DNA of 64,000 bases from Planctomycetota bacterium. Its GTDB lineage: Bacteria > Planctomycetota > Planctomycetia > Gemmatales > Gemmataceae. This document shows, piece by piece, positions 24,800-34,127 of this stretch. The first letter of the stretch is position 1. Each line of letters begins with the position of its first letter. Below the pieces are notes generated by a model. That model saw only the letters and a program-made list of their open reading frames with translations, had not been told where the DNA came from and did not search any database. The position numbers and the translations under genes are program-made. The stretch is taken from assembly GCA_016191165.1 (NCBI GenBank), contig JACPPF010000076.1, positions 24,419 through 88,418 on the forward strand, in the 5' to 3' direction.

Positions 24800-26080
24800 C
24801 TAGCCCGCCCGCTCGGCCTCCACACATGCCTGCGGCGTGGCGGCCAGGCCTGGGGGAATCGCGATCTTCAACGCGGTGACCTGGTTAGCCTGGACTTCAA
24901 TCCCCGTCAACACCTCCGCCATTCGGCGCAACTCGGTTTCGGGAATCCCCGGATAGCACGGCAACAGGATCATGCGGTCCAGCGCTTCCTGCACGCGCAC
25001 CGCCTCCAGTTCTGGCCGATCCACCGGTGCGGCAATGGCGCACATGCTCTGCACGTTGGTCACGTCAAATCCCGCTGCCTTCAACGCGTCGATCGCCGTA
25101 CGCGGATCGCTCACCATGGCCGGGAACAACCAGTAGTTGTGAGACTCGGCCTCCGCCCCGGGGCAGAATATCTTGCCGTGCAGCAACGCGGCAAGCAAGC
25201 GACCGTTGGCCGTGCGCTGCGCGATCCGCGTTGAATCAAAGTTGGCCAGGCGTCGCGCCATGCTCGCCAGCAGCGGGCCGCAGGGTTGCTGGCGCAGGCG
25301 CATCATGATCTCGTCTTCGCGAAAGCTTTTGGCGGAATGGTGGATTAACTTGTCCACGTCCCCGACCGCCAATCGAGCAATGTTGCGCACAGCTCCGTAG
25401 AGCCACTTTGAACCAAAGAGTTTTAGAGTGCCGTACTTGCACATGCGTTTGAAGTAATCCCAGCGCCCCTGTCGGGGCCAGTTCGCGTGGTTGTGGCGCA
25501 GACGAACGATCAGATCGCCATCGCGTGCGCGGAGCACGCCGCCGGCAAGCGCCGTTGCCGTCTTGAGTGGGCCGAAACTGAAAAGGGATACATCAGCGTC
25601 GGGATGGCCGTGGTAGACGCCGTCATAAATCTCCGCGGCGTCTTCGATGAGCATCAGGTTGTGCCGCCGCGCCAGCGCAAGGATCGGCTCCAGCGGCACG
25701 AAATTGCCGTAGAGGTGAGCAATCAGAATCGCCCGGGTCCGCGGCGTGATCGCGCGTTCGAGTTGAGCGAGATTCGGCGCCAGACTTTCCAGATCCAAAT
25801 CGACGGGCACGGGGACCAGGCCGCGTTGCCGGGCGACCATCGCCATGTCGGGGATGTTGAGAGCGGAAAAAACGATCTCGCTGCCGGTAGGCCAATCCTG
25901 CGCGCCCAGAAGCAGGTCGAACCCGCTCCGCACCGAGAGCGTGGCAATCGCGTTGCCCGCGGGGGAAAATCGCCGCTCAATCGCGTCGGAAAGTGCGGCG
26001 AGTCGGTGCGGCGTTACAAGACTGGCCATGCCGTGGGTCAGGTCGCGCCAGCGAAAGTCAAGCTGTAGCCGTACCCACAT
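24800..26080 (-). CDS. DegT/DnrJ/EryC1-family PLP-dependent aminotransferase-like protein
   Basis: 426 residues with fold type I PLP motifs: Asp147 in LMLIEDAAE binds the pyridine nitrogen and Lys173 in SFGPLKTATALAGG is in the position of the Schiff-base lysine. The GSEIVFSALNIPDMAMVARQ and AILIAHLYGN strings fit the family. Members aminate keto-sugars for cell-surface glycans or antibiotics; here no other sugar-nucleotide gene adjoins, and the sequence between 220 and 300 is divergent (a helical insert FKRMCKYGTLKLFGSKWLY). Start at ATG 26080. Substrate unknown. Confidence 0.85.
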   Translation of the reverse strand: MWVRLQLDFRWRDLTHGMASLVTPHRLAALSDAIERRFSPAGNAIATLSVRSGFDLLLGAQDWPTGSEIVFSALNIPDMAMVARQRGLVPVPVDLDLESLAPNLAQLERAITPRTRAILIAHLYGNFVPLEPILALARRHNLMLIEDAAEIYDGVYHGHPDADVSLFSFGPLKTATALAGGVLRARDGDLIVRLRHNHANWPRQGRWDYFKRMCKYGTLKLFGSKWLYGAVRNIARLAVGDVDKLIHHSAKSFREDEIMMRLRQQPCGPLLASMARRLANFDSTRIAQRTANGRLLAALLHGKIFCPGAEAESHNYWLFPAMVSDPRTAIDALKAAGFDVTNVQSMCAIAAPVDRPELEAVRVQEALDRMILLPCYPGIPETELRRMAEVLTGIEVQANQVTALKIAIPPGLAATPQACVEAERAG

Positions 26081-26221
26081 GAGGCAGCGTCCTCACAATA
26101 GGAAAGCCTGGCAAGTCGATAAGTCTGGGAAAAATACGCCTTGTTCATTTATTGCACCGCCCCCGTATCGTCAAGGAATTGTTATGCGGCAATGAGGTTA
26201 CGCCGTGCGGGGGACGACACG

Positions 26222-26734
26222 TTACTTTTTTCGCTGCGGCTTTGATTCGGCCTCGCTGGCGCATGTGTCGAGAAAGCTCATCAATGGAGAGATCCCGTTT
26301 GGTGCTTGATTTGATCTGAAGGAAATTTGGTGTTTTTTGGTGCCCCGCACTACCTCCAAACAGGTGTAGCTCCCCCCAGGCAAGATTTCCCCGTCTTTTT
26401 CCCTCGTTTGGAAAAAGCGTGTTTTCCGCAGAAGATTAGAGCATCGCTCATAGTCCGTCTTTGATTGCCACTGCGATTCGGATTTGGAGGGAGGGAAATC
26501 TCTGGCAACCATTTGCGAGGTGTTCAAATATCGACATTCCCCGGTCGGCCGAAATCCCCAAGTTGAATGAGTATGGGTGGTACCGGGTGTACTGGACCCG
26601 CTGGACCTGGTTATGGTTATCGTTTCGCCGCTGTTTTGCGGGGATTCCTTGTCTTGCGGCAGGTTAACTGGAAAAAGCCGGCAACCCGCAGCAAATAGGA
26701 GACATAACCAACATAGATATTGCGTTTTGAACAC
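26222..26734 (-). CDS. Hypothetical lipoprotein
   Basis: From GTG 26734, with GGAGAG upstream, the protein begins with a lipoprotein signal whose lipobox is LFAAGC (lipid on the Cys at residue 18). The mature part is about 150 residues: a Ser/Thr-rich stretch (ETITITRSSGSSTPGTTHTH), then a compact domain with Cys pairs (ERCSNLLRKTRFF, GGSYTCLEVVRG) ending KPQRKK. The frame continues upstream to 26920 with no better signal. No family recognised. Its base composition is somewhat less GC-rich than its neighbours. Confidence 0.65.
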   Translation of the reverse strand: MFKTQYLCWLCLLFAAGCRLFPVNLPQDKESPQNSGETITITRSSGSSTPGTTHTHSTWGFRPTGECRYLNTSQMVARDFPPSKSESQWQSKTDYERCSNLLRKTRFFQTREKDGEILPGGSYTCLEVVRGTKKHQISFRSNQAPNGISPLMSFLDTCASEAESKPQRKK

Positions 26735-27013
26735 GGCGGCTCTCCAAGCGATTTTTCTTCCCAACGATCTATACCCTGCAATACGCCACCAGGGAAGTGC
26801 AATGCCAGGGTCACTGAAGCTTCGCAAGACCAGCCGTGCGGCATAAACCAAAATCGGCACCCGTGACGCTGTTACTTTAACGTCATCGCGCGGTAGCCGC
26901 ATAACAGGCGGGAAAATCATGTCCTGCCGGTCGCTTTGCTGATCCCAGCGGGATGCGAATATCCATGCAGCCAGCGCAAATCCAATGCTTGTAACATTCA
27001 GAGGTGCACGACT

Positions 27014-28741
27014 CTATTTCCCGCGGGCATTGATTGCTAGGACTGCGTTTTGAATGGCCTGGGCCAGCTGGCGGTCATTTTGATGGCGGAATGCGACCAC
27101 CTGAAGCGCCTTCAGGCTGCCCATGCGCGTACCTATTTCGCCCAAATAGTTGACGTAGGCGGCACGGGCCCTGCCGTCCTGGGTTGCGAGCATGGCTTCG
27201 ACGACAGCAGGCTCGGCGAGGTTGCCTGCGTCTTTTAGCGCCTGACGCGCGTCGTTACCGTTGAAAAAGTTGCCAAGCTGCCGAGCGATTGCCTTCGTTC
27301 CTTCGGGATCGCGAAGTTTGCCGAGGAGGCGGATCGTCTCGCGGCTCCCCAGACGGTTAGCGTCCAGGATCTGGATCAGTTTCTGCACATTTTCGGGTCC
27401 GCCCCACTTTTCGATGGCGGTGACGAGATCGCGGTTACGAAAGCTCCCTTCATTTTCGATTGACCTGTTGAGCAACTTCGCCACCTCGGCCTTGCGGCGC
27501 GCGTCCGGTTCGCTCTGGGCGATCCACTGCAAGGCGCCGCCGCGGCGACCGCCGTCGGCAGAATCCAAATCCTTGATGCATTGATCGAGAATCGCCCCAC
27601 GCTGAGTGTTATACGCCTTGACCAGTTTGCGAGCCGAATCGCGCCGGCCGCCGGGGAAACTGGCGTCGTTGAACAAGGGGAGGACCGCGCTCTCGGCGAC
27701 GGGGCCCATTTCCATCAACGCATCAAACGCGGCCCCGCCGTCAAAGGCGTTGCCGAGCCTGCGGACGATCGGCGCGACGCCGCGGGGATCTTTGAATTTG
27801 CCGAGCAATTTCATCGACTCCTGACGATAGCGGTTATCCCAGACTGTGAACCGATCACTGTCAGCCAGGCTGACCAGGGTTGGCACGTTGTCCTTCGTGG
27901 CCCACTTGAGGAATGGGTTGATGACGCCATCATTGCCGAGGGGTGGTGGATTTTTCACATATTCGGCCACCATTCCGTCCAGGATCAGGGCGACCTGCGC
28001 GCGGCGCGGGTTGTTGTCTGGATTGGCGTCGCGAAGCCAGTTCAGCGCCGGCCCGCGGTCCTGTGCCGGTCCTTTCAGCATGGCAATCACGCGGTCGGCG
28101 TCCTTGGGATTGTTGGCATCGAGCCGGTCCGGTGGCGGATTGGGGTTGAACGGCGGATTGGGTTTGAACGGCGGATTTGGATTAAACGGTGGATTGTTGT
28201 TCGGCCGATTGTCGGGTGGATTGTTATCGGGTGCTTGTTTGTTTGGTTCCTGATCCTGGTTCTGCGCGATCTGCCTTACCTCGTCCTTGGAACTGCCCAG
28301 CAGGAAATAGGCGCCGAGGCCTCCGCCACCACAAAGGAACGCCAGGCCAACGAACACACCCGCCCCGATCAGAATGTATGCCATGCCTGACGATTCCTCG
28401 GCTGGCTTGCGAATACCGGTCGATGTGCGTTTGTCATCGGGGTTCTTTGTTTTCTTGCGAGGCTTGGCATCGTCGGCATCGTCATCGTCCACCGGGGCGG
28501 GTTTGCTTTTGCGTGCCGGTCCCTCGGCAGCGGCGGGAGAGGGCGACGGGGCGCCAGCCTTGACGCTCGCGGGGCTTGCCTTTTTCTCACTTGCCGGCGC
28601 GGGCTTTGAGGTTGTCTTTGCGCCGGCCCCACCGGGCTTGATGAGGTGATGGCATATCTTGCACGGCACGTCCTTGCCGGCCTTGCTGTCATCAATTTTT
28701 TGCTCGTGGGTGCAACGCGGGCACTGGAGCGTGATGGCCAT
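27014..28741 (-). CDS. Zinc-ribbon membrane protein with HEAT-like repeats
   Basis: 575 residues from ATG 28741 (GAGGG upstream). An MJ0042-like zinc ribbon has Cys7/Cys10 and Cys27/Cys30. A Lys/Pro/Ala and Asp-rich linker leads to one membrane helix at about 121-148 (MAYILIGAGVFVGLAFLCGGG). Outside, an Asn/Pro repeat region (NPPFNPNPPFKPNPPFNP) is followed by helical HEAT-like repeats to the C-terminus (MKLLGKFKDPRGVAPIVRRL, then TIRLLGKLRDPEGTKAIARQL). HEAT arrays bind proteins. The layout parallels the protease at 1-1325: same head, same anchor, different outside module. Confidence 0.82.
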   Translation of the reverse strand: MAITLQCPRCTHEQKIDDSKAGKDVPCKICHHLIKPGGAGAKTTSKPAPASEKKASPASVKAGAPSPSPAAAEGPARKSKPAPVDDDDADDAKPRKKTKNPDDKRTSTGIRKPAEESSGMAYILIGAGVFVGLAFLCGGGGLGAYFLLGSSKDEVRQIAQNQDQEPNKQAPDNNPPDNRPNNNPPFNPNPPFKPNPPFNPNPPPDRLDANNPKDADRVIAMLKGPAQDRGPALNWLRDANPDNNPRRAQVALILDGMVAEYVKNPPPLGNDGVINPFLKWATKDNVPTLVSLADSDRFTVWDNRYRQESMKLLGKFKDPRGVAPIVRRLGNAFDGGAAFDALMEMGPVAESAVLPLFNDASFPGGRRDSARKLVKAYNTQRGAILDQCIKDLDSADGGRRGGALQWIAQSEPDARRKAEVAKLLNRSIENEGSFRNRDLVTAIEKWGGPENVQKLIQILDANRLGSRETIRLLGKLRDPEGTKAIARQLGNFFNGNDARQALKDAGNLAEPAVVEAMLATQDGRARAAYVNYLGEIGTRMGSLKALQVVAFRHQNDRQLAQAIQNAVLAINARGK

Positions 28742-28860
28742 GATGTTACCCTCTGAAATCGAATTCGACTGCCATCGGCGGCGGACTGGATAGGCTTTAT
28801 TATGCAAAAGAATCGCTGAAAAAGTCACGGTTCGTTCCCGTTTTTTCCGGCCGGTTTGGT

Positions 28861-28982
28861 TAGCCGCGATACCATTCGTCGAGGCGCCCTTGACCAACCC
28901 CCAGCGCAAGCCGGGGGCTACCCGAACCCACGCTTGCGCGTGGGGCTGGTATCGTTCCGCTCGACGAAAGGTATTGTGGCTA
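28861..28982. repeat. MITE-like element with 22-bp terminal inverted repeats
   Basis: Terminal arms 28861-28882 and 28961-28982 pair with three mismatches (TAGCCGCGATACCATTCGTC and its partner). Inside are CCAACCCCCAGCGCAAGC and CCCACGCTTGCGCGTGGGG, further hairpins. The right arm contains the stop codon of the VWA gene that ends at 28980. A truncated sibling is at 20642-20752. Confidence 0.8.
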
Positions 28983-31319
28983 TACCAGGCCCCACCAGCG
29001 GCGCAGCGACCATTCGCCGCATATCAGGGCGACGAAAAGCAAGAGACTCACTAGGGCAAATGAACTCCATAAGGCCGGTAGCTGATCGCGCGCCGATTCC
29101 GAAGTGGGCAGGCGTTTCCAGTCAGGCCAGTGTACCGTCTTTTGGCGCGACTCGCGGTTGACCTGTTCGCGCAACTCGTCGAGAAATTGCACGAACGCCG
29201 CTTCATCCGCCAGGCGAAAGCGGCCGTCGGATTCAGCGGCGATGCGGCGCAACGTGCCGTGCTCGGCGGCCGGACGCAACATCTCGATGTCCTCCGAGAC
29301 GATCATGAATCGCGCCGCGGATTCGGCCTGAACGTTGTTGCCGTCCGAATCCTTTGCCGTCGCCTTGACGACCAGTCGGTACTCACCCGGTCGGGCGGTG
29401 GTTTGAAAGGTGCCGCGTTGAGATTGTCCCTCGGGCGCGAATTGCACCGCGTGATTCTTCGGCCCGACGATTTCAGCGCTGAATTTTGCGTTGGGCAATT
29501 CGGCGCCTGTCTTGCCCTTCAAGCCGAACGTAAAGCCGAGCGTCTCGGCGGCATCGACGTTAAGGCGGCGGCGGTCGAGCGCGATCCAGAGGCGGTTCGC
29601 GTTGTCCTCCTGCTTGGCGAGCCAGTAGATCAGGTTTTTCCAGAAATGGTTGTAAGCCCGAATCGCTTCGGGATTGTCGCGCCAGGCGCGATAGGTGGAG
29701 TCGCCGCCAAACACCGCGACCCGGCTGGCGGCGGAGGCGCGCGTTGCCGCCATCACGAGTTCGTCCTGGGTGCTCTTGAGTAACGCGGTCGCGCCGTCGG
29801 CCAGACCGCCCGTCGGAGAAATGCCTTCGAGCAGATCAAAGGTCGTTTGCCAGACCGCCAAGTCTCGTTCTTGGTTCGCATCGAAGCGCAAAAAGGGCGC
29901 CGCTTTGCCATCGGGCGTCGGGGTCGGTCGAATCTCCTTGACCATGAAATCCGACTTGCCGGCGGGCGCATCGAATTTCACCGGCAGCAGGCTCATGAAA
30001 TCGGTGTGTTCGCTCCAGCCTCCCTTGCAGAAGGTTTCCGTGCCGCCGAGCATCAACAGGCCGATCTTTTTTTCGCGAATCTTCGCCGCCAGCGTGGCCA
30101 GGAACTTGGGTTGCTGGAGCGAAAACTCCTTGGCGGTGACGTCGCCGATGACGATGACGTCGTAGTCACGCTGATCGAACTGATAAAAACGCACGGGATC
30201 CTCTTCGGAGCGGACCGGCAACGTTACCAGCCGCACCGCGAAGCGAGGCTCTGGCGCAAGCGCGTAACGGATGGCGAACGTCGGCTCGTAGACGCGCCGG
30301 CGATCCACCCAAAGCACGTTGATCTTTGGCTTGAGGACCTGCACGAACGTCGTGATCTCGTTGTTCTTGAGATTCGATTCATCCGGATGCGGGGCGACCT
30401 TGAGGGTCACCTTGTATTCACCCGGTTCCTTGGGCGCGATCCCGGGGATGACGATGTGCTGGTCCTTTTCACCTACCAACTTGAATGTCTTCAACTCCTT
30501 GAAAACGAGCGCCTTGCCGGTTTCGACGTTTTCCATGGAGACGACGATATCAACTTTTTCCTGGCCCAGGCCAGGCGCCTGGGCGACGGCTTCGAGGACC
30601 ATTTTCGCGTTGACGGCGACCGGGGACGTCTTCACCTTGAGGTCGGTCAGGCCGATATCCTTCTTGAACTTCGTGTTGGCGGGATCGCCGGCGCCGAATG
30701 CGTGAATGGCGGTCATGCCGCGCCAGGCTCGTGCCTTTTCCGGGGCTGAAAATCGCGTCCCGTTGTCGGCCCCATCGCTGAACAGGGCAATGGCGCGAAG
30801 GCGTTTCTCGTGAGCGTGTTTCTGCCAAAGCTCATGCAGCCAGGCGCCGAGGTCGGTGCGCTTACCTGATGCTTCCGCGCCGGGTTCATCCTTGTGCAAA
30901 TCGGCGTCCCCCAGGTATTTGACGACGTCGATTTTTTGCATCTCGGCAAGTTGGCGTAGGCGGCGTTTGACTGTGGGAGCGTCCCAGATCTGGTTGATCT
31001 GTTGCCAGCGCGAGGGTCTGCCGTCGGCATCAGCGACGTTCATGCTTGCGGAGCGATCGAAGACCACCAGGAGCTTCGTGTTCTCGACGCCCTCCAACTC
31101 CAGGAAGGCGAACGAAGGCCGGAGCATGATGCTGAATACGAGGGCCAGGGCCGCGAGGCGCAGCGTGAGGATGATACCGACTCGCCGCCAGGTCGCTTGC
31201 CGCGCACCGACGTAGGTCCACAGCGTCAAAAGGGCCAGCGCGAGCGCAACGGCGGCGAGGCCGGGCATACCGATTGCCGGCGCCGACCACGGTTCGACCG
31301 GTTGCCAGAAGAGGTCCAT
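28980..31319 (-). CDS. Membrane VWA protein with glutamine-amidotransferase-like domain
   Basis: 779 residues. Two N-terminal membrane helices (about 20-40 and 48-66) and one near the C-terminus (LWSSFALVSLLLFVALICGE) bracket a large periplasmic part. A VWA domain starts at about 80 with Asp88-Arg-Ser90-Ala-Ser92. An Ig-like segment follows, then a GATase-1-like region (INVLWVDRRRVYEPTFAIRY, later YDVIVIGDVTAKEF and LLMLGGTETF). The catalytic Cys-His-Glu set is not evident. This is the long partner of BatA-like proteins in planctomycetes; the BatA gene lies 14 bp upstream. Stop is TAG within a repeat arm. Likely an envelope-stress or assembly complex with the neighbours. Confidence 0.85.
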   Translation of the reverse strand: MDLFWQPVEPWSAPAIGMPGLAAVALALALLTLWTYVGARQATWRRVGIILTLRLAALALVFSIMLRPSFAFLELEGVENTKLLVVFDRSASMNVADADGRPSRWQQINQIWDAPTVKRRLRQLAEMQKIDVVKYLGDADLHKDEPGAEASGKRTDLGAWLHELWQKHAHEKRLRAIALFSDGADNGTRFSAPEKARAWRGMTAIHAFGAGDPANTKFKKDIGLTDLKVKTSPVAVNAKMVLEAVAQAPGLGQEKVDIVVSMENVETGKALVFKELKTFKLVGEKDQHIVIPGIAPKEPGEYKVTLKVAPHPDESNLKNNEITTFVQVLKPKINVLWVDRRRVYEPTFAIRYALAPEPRFAVRLVTLPVRSEEDPVRFYQFDQRDYDVIVIGDVTAKEFSLQQPKFLATLAAKIREKKIGLLMLGGTETFCKGGWSEHTDFMSLLPVKFDAPAGKSDFMVKEIRPTPTPDGKAAPFLRFDANQERDLAVWQTTFDLLEGISPTGGLADGATALLKSTQDELVMAATRASAASRVAVFGGDSTYRAWRDNPEAIRAYNHFWKNLIYWLAKQEDNANRLWIALDRRRLNVDAAETLGFTFGLKGKTGAELPNAKFSAEIVGPKNHAVQFAPEGQSQRGTFQTTARPGEYRLVVKATAKDSDGNNVQAESAARFMIVSEDIEMLRPAAEHGTLRRIAAESDGRFRLADEAAFVQFLDELREQVNRESRQKTVHWPDWKRLPTSESARDQLPALWSSFALVSLLLFVALICGEWSLRRWWGLV

Positions 31320-31333
31320 GTTCGTCCCACCTG

Positions 31334-33511
31334 CTACGCCGCGAGCGGCTCGTCCTTGTGCCGGTAGAAGCGATTGGCCAGCAAGCCCTCCACGGCCAGG
31401 AAAAACAACACGGCGATCAACAACCAGGGGAGCAGTTCGATGGGCTCGCTAAAGTGCGTGCCAATCGTATCGAGCAAGGCCGTATGCCGATCTTGCGGCG
31501 CGACGCTTCCCGCGCCGAGCAGGGCCTCGATCTCGCTGATCGGCACCCGGCTCAGGTCGCTTTCCGAGCCAGGCTCGTTGATGCTGAAGCGAAAGAGCTC
31601 CTCGGTCCTGGCCAGTTCCGCGTTTGTGCCCGCAAGCGCATAGTTGCCCGCTTTCGCCAATCGATCGCCCACCCAGCGGCTTTGATCGTCGAAATGCACC
31701 TCCTCGGATGCTTCTGGTGTGGACAGGATGTATTTCGGATATACCTGAAAGGCTCTCCTTGTGAACGCCGGCGGTCTAACGCCGAAGTTGAAGTTCACTG
31801 CTTGCTGGCCAGGCTCCACCGCAAGATGCCGAGCGCACAGCATCGTCAACGCCAGGTAGAACGACGTCAACTTGGCGCCATAATTGTTCCACTCCGGCGT
31901 GCGCGTATCCAGCGGCGTGGTGAGCAGCAGAACGCTTCCCGCCTTGGGATGTCGGCGCTCAAGCACGGCGGCGTGAGACCTGGCGTCATCGTAGCTCACC
32001 ACGACCTGGCTGTTCGTGTCCCTGATCGGCGTCGCCTCCCAGTAATGATAGGCCAAACGCGGCGCCAGCAAGAAATCGATCCCGCCGTGATCCAGCCAGC
32101 GAAGGAACGGCCGCAGGAATGGATGCTGTAAATCGTTCTCCTCAAGTTGCCACGGGCTACCCCGCGCCGCGCTGATTTTTTCGCCGATGCGTGCGGGCAA
32201 CACTTTTTGTGCGGCAGCGCCGTTATACGCGTCGCGCGCCAGCTCATCGCCGGGCACGACGACACAGAGACCGCGGCCGGCGTTGGCCGCATTGCCCAGC
32301 GCTTGCCAGAGTTTCTCCTCGGGCGTACCGACGCCAACCAGAAAAATCGCCTCGTAGCCTGAATAGTCCAGTTTTGCCGAGACGAGTTTGTGATCGACTC
32401 GGTAGAGCAGCGCTCGCAAGGCACGCGCGAATTTCTCGGTCCGTTTGAGATCGTCCGCCAGGACGAGCACTCGGGGTTTCTGCACAATTTGGAACGTCAC
32501 GAAACGCTGATTGTTGAACGCCAGTGCGTCGGTCACATTTTCAAATCCTATCGTCGCCTGGTGAAATCCGGCCTGCAAGTCCCAAGCAGCCGAATCGATT
32601 GTGAACTGAAGGGAGCGCGGCTTGCCCGCCTCGATGTCGAATGCTTGCCGCAACGTCTTCGACCCGATCTGGCACGTCATCGTACTCGCGATCTTCTGGC
32701 CCGTCGCCTGCACCACTGCGCGCAAAGCGATCTTCTCGCCGTGGGCAAATGCCTGACGAGACTTCCCATCGTAGTCCCGCGGCAACTCGATGTGCGTGAT
32801 TGCGAGATCGACCGGTTCGTCGATGCCCACGTCGAAATAGAGGACCTGCACATCGTCCGGACGTTTGGCCGTGGCAAGAGCCTCCCAGGAGCCTTTCGTC
32901 CGATCGGAGAACACGCACACGAAACGCGGCAAACCCTCGGAGGCGGGATCGTTGATGGAATGGAAACGCCGAAACGCCTCGTTGATCGCCTTCGTCACGG
33001 GAGCCGACTGGGGGCGAACGGTCAAGCCGCGAATAAGCTGGCGGGCCTTGTCCACCGAGGTCTGCCAATCCGACCGGGTGAAGTCGCCTGCGTCAGCGGA
33101 ATCGAGAATCAAAACTCTGCAGTCCTCCGGCAAGGGATCGAGCAGGTCCAGCGCGCGATTCCTGGCGAATTCGAGCCGGGTCATTTCGCCTACTTTGTAA
33201 TCCATGCTCGGACTTGTGTCGAAGATCAGCACCATCGCAACCGGCCGTTCCCGGCTAAGGCCGAGCGCCTCATGGTAGAGGCGCGGCCTGGCCAGCGCCA
33301 GGCAGACAAGGGCGATCAGGGCGACACGCAACAACAATAGGACCAGGTGTTTCAGACGAAGGTTGCGCGTATTGGCGCGTTGTTTCTGAACAAGAAAGCG
33401 GTAGGCGGGAAAAAGTAAGAGCGTTGGTTTGCGACGGATCAAAAAGTGCAAAAGAAACGGCACCCCGGCGAGGAGGAGTCCCCCCAGGAGGATCGGGAAT
33501 GCGAAGGTCAT
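31334..33511 (-). CDS. BatA-type membrane protein with VWA domain
   Basis: 725 residues starting with the BatA N-terminal membrane region (FAFPILLGGLLLAGVPFLLH, IRRKPTLLLFPAYRFL, then a second helix at about 55-75). The VWA domain begins at about 90 with Asp98-Thr-Ser100-Pro-Ser102. The middle of the protein has a GATase-like fold (RVLVLADDLKRTEKFARAL) and the C-terminus one more membrane helix (LLPWLLIAVLFFLAVEGLLA). BatA proteins pair with MoxR ATPases in other bacteria; none is within this window. It is translated just before the other VWA protein (14-bp gap), so they are almost certainly one operon. Confidence 0.87.
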   Translation of the reverse strand: MTFAFPILLGGLLLAGVPFLLHFLIRRKPTLLLFPAYRFLVQKQRANTRNLRLKHLVLLLLRVALIALVCLALARPRLYHEALGLSRERPVAMVLIFDTSPSMDYKVGEMTRLEFARNRALDLLDPLPEDCRVLILDSADAGDFTRSDWQTSVDKARQLIRGLTVRPQSAPVTKAINEAFRRFHSINDPASEGLPRFVCVFSDRTKGSWEALATAKRPDDVQVLYFDVGIDEPVDLAITHIELPRDYDGKSRQAFAHGEKIALRAVVQATGQKIASTMTCQIGSKTLRQAFDIEAGKPRSLQFTIDSAAWDLQAGFHQATIGFENVTDALAFNNQRFVTFQIVQKPRVLVLADDLKRTEKFARALRALLYRVDHKLVSAKLDYSGYEAIFLVGVGTPEEKLWQALGNAANAGRGLCVVVPGDELARDAYNGAAAQKVLPARIGEKISAARGSPWQLEENDLQHPFLRPFLRWLDHGGIDFLLAPRLAYHYWEATPIRDTNSQVVVSYDDARSHAAVLERRHPKAGSVLLLTTPLDTRTPEWNNYGAKLTSFYLALTMLCARHLAVEPGQQAVNFNFGVRPPAFTRRAFQVYPKYILSTPEASEEVHFDDQSRWVGDRLAKAGNYALAGTNAELARTEELFRFSINEPGSESDLSRVPISEIEALLGAGSVAPQDRHTALLDTIGTHFSEPIELLPWLLIAVLFFLAVEGLLANRFYRHKDEPLAA

Positions 33512-33530
33512 GTGCCATCCAGGAACGGAC

Positions 33531-33573
33531 CCGAGGCGTGAGCGAAAGGCTAAACCCGTCGCTCACGCTTCGG
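33531..33573. repeat. Palindrome of the TGAAGCG family, overlapping a gene end
   Basis: Arms 33531-33545 and 33559-33573 (15 bp, one mismatch) with a 13-nt loop. The last codons and the stop of the gene at 33550-33966 lie inside it, so its C-terminal residues are encoded by repeat sequence. Confidence 0.75.
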
Positions 33574-33966
33574 CCTCGTCACGTCGCAAAATCGGAGCGG
33601 GTCGAGATGAGGCACGTGCAAGCAAGCCGCGTGCACGACGGCGCCAAGTGGACTGGGCGTTCGCCACTGGCGCGTGTCCTTTTTCTTGTCGTCGTCTTTC
33701 TTTTTGTCCTCGTCTTTTTTCTGTGCGTCATCGGCCTTGGGCTGCTGAATCGGCGGCGGCTCCGGCTTGGAGCCGGTGATGATCGGCACCTTGGGCGGGC
33801 CCTTTTCGTCGTTGTATTGATACCAGTCCCAGCCAAGAAACGCGGCGCCGGTCATCAGGGCGAGCAGAGAGATCACGAGCATCCCGGTCCACGCATCGTT
33901 GGCAGGCAATGAGCCGTCGGAGGCGTCTTCTTGCTCGTCTTCGTCTTTTTTGGTTTTCTTGGCCAT
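33550..33966 (-). CDS. Small single-helix membrane protein with charged tails
   Basis: 138 residues. A Lys/Glu/Asp-rich cytoplasmic start (MAKKTKKDEDEQEDAS), one membrane helix at about residues 26-46 (AWTGMLVISLLALMTGAAFLGW), a Pro-rich stretch (KPEPPPIQQPK), then a Lys/Asp run (about 78-96) and a C-terminus that runs into a palindrome. No enzyme motif. It lies in line between the coiled-coil gene and BatA, so a scaffold or assembly role in that operon is possible. The final 30 residues look unlike a designed domain and may be repeat-derived. Confidence 0.7.
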   Translation of the reverse strand: MAKKTKKDEDEQEDASDGSLPANDAWTGMLVISLLALMTGAAFLGWDWYQYNDEKGPPKVPIITGSKPEPPPIQQPKADDAQKKDEDKKKDDDKKKDTRQWRTPSPLGAVVHAACLHVPHLDPLRFCDVTRPKRERRV

Positions 33967-34127
33967 TGGAATTCGCCGTAATTGCCAAAATCCGAAATCC
34001 GAATCTCGAAATCCGAAACAAATCCGAATTCACAAACACCAAAACCTCGGAGGGATCTGGTCTATTTTCGGTCTGTTTTCCTCATTGGGGATTTGGATTT
34101 GTTTCGAATTTCGGTTTTTTATTTGGT
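33967..34127. repeat. AT-rich inverted repeat built from ATCCGAA units
   Basis: Tandem ATCCGAA words at 33989-34030 are followed by the inverse GGATTTGGATTTGTTTCGAA at 34089-34113. Arms 34007-34030 and 34090-34113 pair with about three mismatches. This 160-bp spacer is clearly less GC-rich than the rest and separates two genes of the membrane operon. Confidence 0.7.
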
